Origin: Pedococcus sp.
GTDB lineage: Bacteria; Actinomycetota; Actinomycetes; Actinomycetales; Dermatophilaceae
Length of the DNA stretch: 5,739 bases
Direction: 5' to 3'
Assembly (NCBI GenBank): GCA_025936615.1
Contig: JAICSZ010000156.1
Location: 1 to 5,739, forward strand
Within the stretch, counting starts at the first letter, position 1. The number at the start of each line of letters is the position of its first letter. Positions 1-5,739 of the stretch are shown piece by piece. The position numbers and the translations under genes were made by a program. The notes under the pieces were generated by a model. It saw nothing but the letters and a program-made list of their open reading frames with translations. It made no database searches and was not told where the DNA came from.

Positions 1-29
1 GGCGCGCTAACCAACTGCGCTACGGGGCC
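1..29 (-). tRNA. tRNA-Asp (probable), 5' part only
   Basis: Read on the minus strand from position 29, the sequence has a 7-base acceptor arm (GGCCCCG), a TA linker, a D stem GCGC closed by GCGC, and a D loop AGTTGGTTA. It then runs off the window before the anticodon. This is the typical first third of an actinobacterial tRNA-Asp, and it lies 20 bases after tRNA-Glu, the usual Glu-Asp order of actinobacterial tRNA clusters. That it is a tRNA is fairly certain. The isotype rests on similarity of the D arm and on context, because the anticodon is not in the window. Confidence 0.82.
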
Positions 30-49
30 TAGGTGGCCTTGCAAAACAG

Positions 50-122
50 TATCCCCAACGGGATTCGAACCCGTGCTACCGCCGTGAAAGGGCGGGGTCC
101 TAGGCCGCTAGACGATGGGGAC
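50..122 (-). tRNA. tRNA-Glu, anticodon UUC
   Basis: This is a complete 73-nt cloverleaf on the minus strand. The acceptor 5' strand GTCCCCA pairs with TGGGGAT (one G-U pair) and is followed by discriminator A at position 50. The D arm is GTC/GAC with loop TAGCGGCCTAG. The anticodon stem CCGCC/GGCGG encloses loop CTTTCAC, which places anticodon TTC (UUC) at 88-86. The T arm is CGGG-TTCGAAT-CCCG. The 3' CCA is not encoded (CTG follows), so it must be added after transcription. It should read GAA and GAG. It is the first tRNA of a cluster that continues past position 1 and is probably transcribed from the promoter at 184-213. Confidence 0.97.
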
Positions 123-183
123 CGGTGCTCGACCGACCCTCGCCGCCAGCGAGCAGGCGCTCGGATCCGTCGAGGACTCGCAA

Positions 184-213
184 AGCATAGGGGTTGCCCC
201 GCCCTACCTCCAA
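184..213 (-). promoter_or_regulatory. Probable sigma-70-type promoter of the tRNA-Glu/tRNA-Asp cluster
   Basis: On the minus strand, TTGGAG (213-208) and TATGCT (189-184) are separated by 18 bases. They match the -35 (TTGACA) and -10 (TANNNT/TATAAT) elements of the housekeeping sigma factor. Transcription would begin near 177, giving a leader of about 55 bases before the mature tRNA-Glu 5' end at 122, to be removed by RNase P. The position, between the hairpin that ends the upstream gene and the tRNA genes, fits. The inference rests on sequence match only. Confidence 0.62.
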
Positions 214-221
214 AACGAGAC

Positions 222-230
222 GGTATGCCG
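222..230 (+). repeat. GGTATGCCG word, copy 1 (intergenic)
   Basis: This exact copy of the over-represented 9-base word lies between the terminator hairpin and the tRNA promoter, ending 9 bases upstream of the -35 element. It is outside any coding sequence, so amino-acid content cannot explain it. Confidence 0.55.
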
Positions 231-253
231 CGGGCTCGCCTGCCTGCCTTCCC

Positions 254-300
254 TTGCGTCCGCGAGTTTGCCCCGCTCGTGGGCAACTTCGCAGACGCAA
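254..300 (-). terminator. Long hairpin after the PHP gene, probable intrinsic terminator without U-tract
   Basis: It begins 11 bases after the TGA of the PHP gene. In the minus-strand RNA, UUGCGUC (300-294) pairs with GACGCAA (260-254). UGCGA pairs with UCGCG, including one U-G wobble. After a 2x2 internal loop, UUGCCC pairs with GGGCAA around a 7-base loop, ACGAGCG. That makes 18 pairs in 47 bases. The wobble would be a C-A mismatch in the opposite-strand RNA, so the fold favours minus-strand transcripts. No run of U follows, as is common for actinobacterial terminators. It probably separates the protein-coding transcript from the tRNA transcript. A 3'-end stabilising structure is the alternative. 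Confidence 0.72.
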
Positions 301-311
301 GCGGTCGGGGG

Positions 312-1358
312 TCAGCCTGAGGTCCAGTCCAGCAGGCGGTCGACGTCCCAGGTGGTGACGATGCGGTCGGCGGGGATCCCCAGCCGCTCGGCCCGCTCGC
401 AGCCGTACGCCTTCATCTCCAGCTGCCCGGGCGCGTGCGCGTCGGAGTCGACCGCGAACAGGCAGCCGGTCTCCAGGGCCAGCAGGACCAGCTCGTCCGG
501 TGGGTCGCAGCGCTCTGGCCGGCTGTTGATCTCGACCGCGGTCCCGTGCTCGGCGCAGGCCTCGAACACCGCGCGTGCGTCGAACTCCGACTGGGGCCGT
601 TTCCCGCGCGAGCCGGTGACCAGCCGTCCCGTGCAGTGCCCCAGCACGTTGGTCCGGGGGTTGGACACGGCGGCGACCATCCGCCTGGTCATCGGCGCAG
701 CGTTCATCCGTAGCTTGGAGTGCACGGACGCGGTGACCACGTCGAGCTGCCCGAGCATCCGGTCCGTCTGGTCGAGCGACCCGTCGTCGAGGATGTCCAC
801 CTCGATGCCCTTCAGCAGCCGGAAACCGTCGCCCAGCGAGTCGTTGACCGCATCGACGATCTTCAGCTGCTTAGTGAGCCGTTCGACGCTGAGCCCGTTG
901 GCCACCCGCAGCTGCGGCGAGTGGTCGGTCAGGGCGAGCCACTGGTGGCCCAGCTCGACTGCGGTGAGCACCATCTCCTCGATCGGGCTGCCCCCGTCGG
1001 ACCAGCTCGAGTGTGAGTGGCAGTCGCCCTTGATGCGCGCGAACAGCTCATCGCCGCCTTCCACCAGCGGGGCCGCCCTGTCCTGCAACGACTTCAGGTA
1101 TGCCGGTAGCTCACCGTCCAGCGCCTCGCCCACCACCGCGGCGGTGGACTTCCCGATCCCGGGCAGCTTCTGGAGCGTGCCCGCGGCGTGGTGCCCGCGC
1201 AGCTCCTCGTCCGGCGTCTCCCGGACGGTCACCACCGCCCGGCGGAACGCCTCCACCCGGTACGACCCGGCACGCTCACGTTCGAGCAGGAACGCGATGC
1301 GCCGCAGCGCCTCGTCGGGCTCGACGGGCGCGGTGAGGGGGGCGACGGAGGCGACCAC
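312..1358 (-). CDS. PHP-domain phosphoesterase with PolX-like helix-hairpin-helix N-terminus
   Basis: The product is 348 aa. Residues 12-45 resemble the N-terminal helical part of family X polymerases, and LPGIGK at 65-70 is a helix-hairpin-helix DNA-contact motif. The PHP metallo-phosphoesterase domain fills about 108-348. All the usual metal ligands are visible: H114 and H116 (CHSHS), D121, H146 (LTDHS), E186 (GIEVDI), H213, H241, and D306 with H308 (DSDAH). The nucleotidyltransferase core of full PolX (about 570 aa) is absent, so this is the HhH and PHP parts alone. By family knowledge it is probably a metal-dependent phosphatase or nuclease acting on nucleic acid ends or nucleotides in the cytoplasm; the substrate is unknown. 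GTG is chosen as start because GGAGG lies 8 bases upstream. The gene follows guaB1 by 18 bases and is followed by a strong hairpin, so it likely ends the operon. Confidence 0.9.
   Translation of the reverse strand: MVASVAPLTAPVEPDEALRRIAFLLERERAGSYRVEAFRRAVVTVRETPDEELRGHHAAGTLQKLPGIGKSTAAVVGEALDGELPAYLKSLQDRAAPLVEGGDELFARIKGDCHSHSSWSDGGSPIEEMVLTAVELGHQWLALTDHSPQLRVANGLSVERLTKQLKIVDAVNDSLGDGFRLLKGIEVDILDDGSLDQTDRMLGQLDVVTASVHSKLRMNAAPMTRRMVAAVSNPRTNVLGHCTGRLVTGSRGKRPQSEFDARAVFEACAEHGTAVEINSRPERCDPPDELVLLALETGCLFAVDSDAHAPGQLEMKAYGCERAERLGIPADRIVTTWDVDRLLDWTSG
1097..1105 (+). repeat. GGTATGCCG word, copy 2 (inside the PHP gene)
   Basis: This exact copy falls on the non-coding strand of the PHP gene. 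In frame it forces GCA TAC for Ala86-Tyr87, where a G+C-rich gene would be expected to use GCC or GCG for alanine. Confidence 0.5.
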
Positions 1359-1359
1359 G

Positions 1360-1368
1360 CGGCATACC
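1360..1368 (-). repeat. GGTATGCCG word, copy 3 (overlaps the PHP ribosome binding site)
   Basis: This exact copy lies in the 18-base gap between guaB1 and the PHP gene. Its GG is the end of the GGAGG Shine-Dalgarno, and it fills the spacer to the GTG start. Confidence 0.5.
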
Positions 1369-1371
1369 TCC
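1367..1371 (-). promoter_or_regulatory. Shine-Dalgarno GGAGG of the PHP gene
   Basis: GGAGG is followed by 8 bases and then the GTG at 1358, which fixes the start. The ATG at 1366-1364 is closer to GGAGG but is in another frame. This is the only strong ribosome binding site in front of a protein gene in this window. Confidence 0.75.
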
Positions 1372-1376
1372 GCGGG

Positions 1377-2837
<1,461 letters not shown>

Positions 2838-3674
2838 TCAGTGGCGGAACTGCTGGCGCACGATCGCGTCCCAGACACGGTCCCCGCCGAGGGTGCGCGC
2901 CGTGATGGCCGCCCGGGCCGCGGGGGTCACGACGTACCGGCTGCGCGGCGAACGCGCCTCGACCGCCTTGAGCACCACCTTGGCGACCGCCTCCGGACCG
3001 GCGGCCAGGACGGGGTTGGCGTACCCACCCGAGGTGATGCTGGCGCTGGTCGCCAGCAACGCGGCATACGGCGAACCCTCTTGGGCCGTGTGGGCGTCCG
3101 AGGTCATGGCGGTCTCCTCGAAGCCGGTACGGATCAGGCCGGGCTCGACCAGGCTGACGTGGATGCCGAACTGCCGGACCTCGTTGCGCAGGGCGTCGCT
3201 GATCGCCTCCACGGCGTACTTCGTCGCGTGGTAGTAGCCGCCCGCCGGCCAGGTGAGCCGCCCGCCCATCGAGCCGATGTTGACGACCCGACCGGCGTGG
3301 GTGGTGCGCATGGCGGGCAGCACCAGCTGGCACATCCGCGCGAGCCCGAAGACGTTGGTCTCGAACATGGTCCGCACGTTGTCGAGGTCGGTCTCCTCGA
3401 TCGTGCCGTACTCGCCGTAGCCGGCGTTGTTGACCAGGGTGCCGACGTGGCCGTGCTCCTCCTCGACCGCCCTGACGGCGGCGGCCATCGACTGCTCGGA
3501 GGTGACGTCGAGCGTGAGGGCGCGCGCACCGGCGGCCTCGAGGCCGGACAGCGCCTCGGGGCGGCGAGCGGTGGCGTAGACGGTGTGGCCAGCCCTGACC
3601 AGCAGGTCGGCGGTGGCGGCGCCGATGCCCGAGGAGCAGCCGGTGACGAGGATCGGGTCGGGCGAGACGCTCAT
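2838..3674 (-). CDS. Classical short-chain dehydrogenase/reductase (SDR), NADP(H)-type
   Basis: The 278-aa product has a Rossmann fold with TGCSSGIG at 11-18 (cofactor-binding TGxxxGxG), ATARR at 34-38 whose arginines suit the 2'-phosphate of NADPH, D56 and NNAG at 82-85. The catalytic tetrad is Asn107, Ser135, Tyr148 and Lys152 (YHATK), and VEPGLIRT at 176-183 is the PG motif. It lacks a signal peptide and should be a cytoplasmic oxidoreductase acting on an alcohol/carbonyl pair; nothing in the sequence names the substrate. The start is ATG; there is no clear Shine-Dalgarno, but AAGACT lies 7 bases upstream. The gap from the preceding gene is 33 bases. Its TGA lies 18 bases from the guaB1 start and in the same reading frame, with no other stop between. 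Confidence 0.92.
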   Translation of the reverse strand: MSVSPDPILVTGCSSGIGAATADLLVRAGHTVYATARRPEALSGLEAAGARALTLDVTSEQSMAAAVRAVEEEHGHVGTLVNNAGYGEYGTIEETDLDNVRTMFETNVFGLARMCQLVLPAMRTTHAGRVVNIGSMGGRLTWPAGGYYHATKYAVEAISDALRNEVRQFGIHVSLVEPGLIRTGFEETAMTSDAHTAQEGSPYAALLATSASITSGGYANPVLAAGPEAVAKVVLKAVEARSPRSRYVVTPAARAAITARTLGGDRVWDAIVRQQFRH

Positions 3675-3681
3675 GCCGGCC

Positions 3682-3687
3682 AGTCTT
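3682..3687 (-). promoter_or_regulatory. AAGACT, possible weak -10 element before the SDR gene
   Basis: The box ends 7 bases before the ATG. It keeps the A2 and T6 of TANNNT but not T1. CTGACG at 3711-3706, 18 bases upstream, matches four of six bases of a TTGACA -35. The surrounding GGCCAGTCT (plus strand) is identical to the sequence before the pirin start. Confidence 0.38.
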
Positions 3688-3707
3688 GCCGATCCGCCGT
3701 GGTGGCG

Positions 3708-4537
3708 TCAGCCGAGGGTGTAGCGCACGACCCGGTTGCCCTCGCGCAGCACCACGGCTGCGGCCTCGAGGGGCAGCAGGTCAAGGCGGCCGGTGGTCGC
3801 GACCTGCGCGCGGGTGTCCCCGGTGGCCGCGTCGAGCAGCTCGACCACGGTGGTGCGCTTGCCCGAGCGCAGGGGGTTGAGTGGCGTGGAGCGCTCGACG
3901 CGCACGGCGACCAGTGAGCCGGCCGCTGCGAGCTGGCCATCCCGTGGCTTCGGCTCAGCGGTGGGCCGGCCGGTGGCGAGGTCGAGGCGCTCGACCCTGC
4001 CGGGCCACGAGAGCGAGAGGCTGCCGTTCGCCGCCACCACGCAGCTGCCCTGCTGCACGTCGGGGAGGACGACCGTCCCGCTGTCCGTGGTGAGGGCCGC
4101 GTGCCCGGGCTGCAGGGCGCGGCGCCCGGAGGCCGGGTCCGTCACTGGGAAGCCCCCGCCTTCCACCTGCGTGATGGCGACCTTGGGCACCGCCCGCTCG
4201 CTGCCCACGGGGTCGGCCGTCCCGATGCCGGCTGCACGCCACGCCTGCCGGCCCTGCGCCGTGAGCCCGGAGAGGTCGCACGGACCGTCCGCCGGCCCAG
4301 TCGCACTGTCTTTCCCGTGGTGAGGTCGATGGCGGTGTTGTCCCGGCTGACCAGGGCCCGGCCGGCGATCACCTGTCCGGCAAGGGACTTCGCTGCCCAG
4401 TCGCCTTCGACCCCGCTGGACCTCGGGGTGGTGAGGTATGCCGCGGCCACCAGTCCCAGCACGGCGAGGACTCCCAGCCCGGCAAGGGCAAGGCGCATCC
4501 ACGGCGCCTGGCGGCGCCTCGCAGACTCCTCGCTCAC
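3708..4537 (-). pseudogene. Membrane-anchored protein of unknown function, interrupted by a -1 frameshift
   Basis: The reading frame from GTG 4537 encodes 80 residues to Leu80 (CTG, 4300-4298). It then becomes an arginine-rich non-coding type of sequence, while the -1 frame becomes convincingly coding from GGG 4298-4296 to the TGA at 3710-3708. Adding one base in the GGG/CC run would give one 276-aa protein. It would have a cytoplasmic RRR (7-9), one membrane helix at about 15-35, and an exported part. The exported part holds three segments of the type IDLTTG (70-75), LDLATG (185-190) and LDAATG (235-240), as seen in PQQ/beta-propeller-like repeats, plus two cysteines (about 87 and 166). I do not recognise the family. 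Its GTG overlaps the pirin TGA (GTGA), so translation is probably coupled. The lesion may be a real mutation or a sequencing indel. Confidence 0.75.
4435..4443 (+). repeat. GGTATGCCG word, copy 4 (inside the frameshifted gene)
   Basis: This exact copy is on the non-coding strand of the membrane-anchored protein gene and forces GCA TAC for Ala33-Tyr34 in the membrane helix. Confidence 0.5.
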
Positions 4538-5535
4538 GAGTCCCGGTGCGGCCGAGAAGGGTTGCTACGAGGCTTGATCCGCACCCCGGGGATGACTGGA
4601 GCCGGCAGGTGCTGGATGGCGCCGGCATACCCCTGCACTTCCCCGAAGCGCTCGTCGTGAGCCATCCACGCGTCGCGGGCAGCCACGATCTCCTCGTGGC
4701 TGCGGCCGACGAAGTTCCACCACATGACGATCTCCTCCTCGAACGGGGGGCCGCCGAGGAGGACGGCTCGCGCCGGCTCGTCGGAGTCGTTTGCGACGGT
4801 GAGGGCACTGCGGCCGGGGGCGAGGTAGGCGAGGGAGCCGCGGAGCAGACTTGCGGCTTCGACGGAGAGTCCCTCGGTGTCGGCGAGCACACCGTGCTCG
4901 TAGGTGCTTTCGACGTCCAGGGTGGCGGTGGCTCCCGGCGCCAGGGTGAGCTCGGCGCCCAGCACCGGCGTGAAGGTCTGCACGGGCGAGGTCTGCCCGG
5001 CCAGGTCGCCGAGGAAGACGGAGGCGGCGACACCTTCGGCGACCTCGACCGGGGCTGGCACGTGGTGCTGGAAGGCCCTGGGGGCGTTGCGGTGTGCGTC
5101 GGGCAGGGCCACCCACAGCTGGACGCCGTGCAGGGTGGTCGTCTCGGGGGTGGAGACCTCGGAGTGGGCGATGCCGTGGCCGCCCGTCATGAGGTTGAGC
5201 TCGCCCGGTCGAACCATCGCGTGCGAGCCGAGGCTGTCGCGGTGCTCGACCTCACCGGTGAACAGCCAGCTGACCGTCTGCAGCCCGGTGTGCGGGTGGG
5301 GAGGGACGTCCATGCCGCCGGTGGCGCTGACGTCGTCTGGCCCGTAGTGGTCGGCGAAGCACCAGGCACCGATGAGGGAGCGCTGCCGCTGGGGGAGGGT
5401 GCGTCGCACCGTCATGGCGCGCGGGCCGCCGAGCGGGACGTCACGTGGCTCGAGGACCTCGACCTCACCTCGCGCCGGGGCAGCGTCGGGTGGGCACAGC
5501 GTCTCCTCCTGCGGGCGCGTCTCGACGTTGCTCAT
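4534..5535 (-). CDS. Pirin family protein (metal-binding bicupin)
   Basis: The 333-aa product has the pirin N-terminal cupin at about 27-145 and the pirin C-terminal domain at about 180-290. The four metal ligands known from human pirin are present: H80 and H82 in PPHPHTG, and H124 with E126 in GIAHSE. VPLGGPRAMTVRRTLP at 33-48 and GAWCFADHYGP at 56-66 are family hallmarks. Family members bind iron; some bacterial ones act as quercetin 2,3-dioxygenases, others as regulators, so the role here is open. The 25-residue N-terminal extension is unconserved-looking and rich in Pro, Glu and Ala. The ATG start has no Shine-Dalgarno but has CAGACT exactly 6 bases upstream. The gene begins 20 bases after mnhG, and its TGA overlaps the GTG of the next gene. 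Confidence 0.93.
   Translation of the reverse strand: MSNVETRPQEETLCPPDAAPARGEVEVLEPRDVPLGGPRAMTVRRTLPQRQRSLIGAWCFADHYGPDDVSATGGMDVPPHPHTGLQTVSWLFTGEVEHRDSLGSHAMVRPGELNLMTGGHGIAHSEVSTPETTTLHGVQLWVALPDAHRNAPRAFQHHVPAPVEVAEGVAASVFLGDLAGQTSPVQTFTPVLGAELTLAPGATATLDVESTYEHGVLADTEGLSVEAASLLRGSLAYLAPGRSALTVANDSDEPARAVLLGGPPFEEEIVMWWNFVGRSHEEIVAARDAWMAHDERFGEVQGYAGAIQHLPAPVIPGVRIKPRSNPSRPHRDS
4623..4631 (-). repeat. GGTATGCCG word, copy 5 (inside the pirin gene)
   Basis: This exact copy is on the coding strand of the pirin gene and encodes Gly302-Tyr303-Ala304 with the otherwise avoided TAT tyrosine codon. Confidence 0.5.
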
Positions 5536-5541
5536 GTGGCC

Positions 5542-5547
5542 AGTCTG
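5542..5547 (-). promoter_or_regulatory. CAGACT, possible -10 element for leaderless pirin mRNA
   Basis: It is separated from the ATG by exactly 6 bases, the spacing that puts the first transcribed base on the A of the start codon. It keeps A2 and T6 of TANNNT but lacks T1. No -35 is evident. It lies in the 20-base gap after mnhG. Confidence 0.4.
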
Positions 5548-5555
5548 GCACCGCC

Positions 5556-5739
5556 TCAGGAGTCGGCCGAGTCGCCCGGCGGCGGTAGCACCTCGGTGAG
5601 CTCGTCGACGACCAGGTTGACCCCCACGTGCCCTGCCCGGAACGACGCCCGGCCCACCATGTGGCTCGCGATCGGCGAGGTGACCAGCTGGAACATCGCG
5701 ACGAGAGCGAGCAGGCCGACGCTGCGCAGGTCGTGCAAC
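5556..5739 (-). CDS. mnhG: MnhG/MrpG, Na+(K+)/H+ antiporter subunit G, C-terminal fragment
   Basis: Sixty-one codons, the first incomplete, run from the window edge to TGA at 5558-5556. The segment VGLLALVAMFQLVTSPIASHMVGRASFR (roughly the seventh to the thirty-fourth visible residue) is the last membrane helix and following loop typical of MnhG/MrpG/PhaG. In that family the F/L-Q-L-x-T-x-P and A/S-H-M-V-G-R positions are strongly conserved. MnhG is a small membrane subunit of the multisubunit Mrp antiporter, which exports monovalent cations in exchange for protons and is usually encoded last in the operon. The tail after the helix (about 27 residues, ending PPPGDSADS) is acidic and probably cytoplasmic. 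The TTG at 5738-5736 is an internal leucine, not the start; the real start lies outside the window. Confidence 0.88.
   Translation of the reverse strand, partial: LHDLRSVGLLALVAMFQLVTSPIASHMVGRASFRAGHVGVNLVVDELTEVLPPPGDSADS

Noticed and set aside
1364..1366. ATG just after the GGAGG as start of the PHP gene
   Set aside because: It is out of frame with the PHP protein and too close to the Shine-Dalgarno; the GTG 8 bases after GGAGG is in frame.
4291..4300. Programmed -1 ribosomal frameshift site
   Set aside because: The bases do not form an X-XXY-YYZ slippery heptamer and I see no defined downstream stimulatory structure; an indel is simpler.
4299..5033. The first half of the 441-codon frame that ends at 3708, read as one protein from 5033
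   Set aside because: Upstream of about 4298 this frame is a Pro/Ser/Arg-rich shadow of the pirin gene and of the N-terminal part of the membrane protein; only the part after 4298 is coding.

Overview
The window comes from a very G+C-rich genome. Third codon positions are almost all G or C, and GTG starts, weak ribosome binding sites and tRNA sequences of actinobacterial type are present. A CBS-containing GuaB1-type enzyme close to the mycobacterial protein also points to an actinobacterium. I cannot name the genus; Micrococcales or a relative is a guess. The region looks chromosomal and largely housekeeping. I see no insertion sequence, phage gene, CRISPR array or defence system.

Everything is encoded on the minus strand, so reading order runs from the high to the low coordinates. 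(1) 5739-5556: C-terminal end of MnhG/MrpG, a subunit of a Na+(K+)/H+ antiporter, usually the last gene of that operon. (2) 5535-4534: pirin-family bicupin with all four metal ligands. (3) 4537-3708: a membrane-anchored protein of unknown function, joined to the pirin gene by a GTGA start/stop overlap and interrupted by one -1 frameshift near 4296-4300. (4) 3674-2838: classical short-chain dehydrogenase/reductase with an intact catalytic tetrad. (5) 2819-1377: GuaB1, an IMP dehydrogenase/GMP reductase family enzyme with two CBS domains. (6) 1358-312: PHP-domain phosphoesterase with a PolX-like N-terminal helix-hairpin-helix part. (7) A long hairpin at 300-254 that probably ends this transcript, a sigma-70-like promoter at 213-184, then tRNA-Glu(UUC) and the 5' end of a second tRNA, most likely tRNA-Asp.

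Gaps between the protein genes are only 18-33 bases or negative, so read-through transcription is likely. However, three genes (pirin, SDR, guaB1) have no clear Shine-Dalgarno. Each instead carries the same AGACTG core 6-8 bases before its start codon, which fits internal promoters giving leaderless or nearly leaderless mRNAs. Only the PHP gene has a strong GGAGG. The protein products do not form one obvious pathway: ion homeostasis, a pirin, a redox enzyme, purine salvage and a nucleic-acid-type phosphoesterase.

The least expected signal is a short word, GGTATGCCG. It occurs five times exactly, in both orientations and in coding and non-coding sequence, far more than base composition predicts. 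It also appears to shape codon choice. I found no convincing new multi-gene system.
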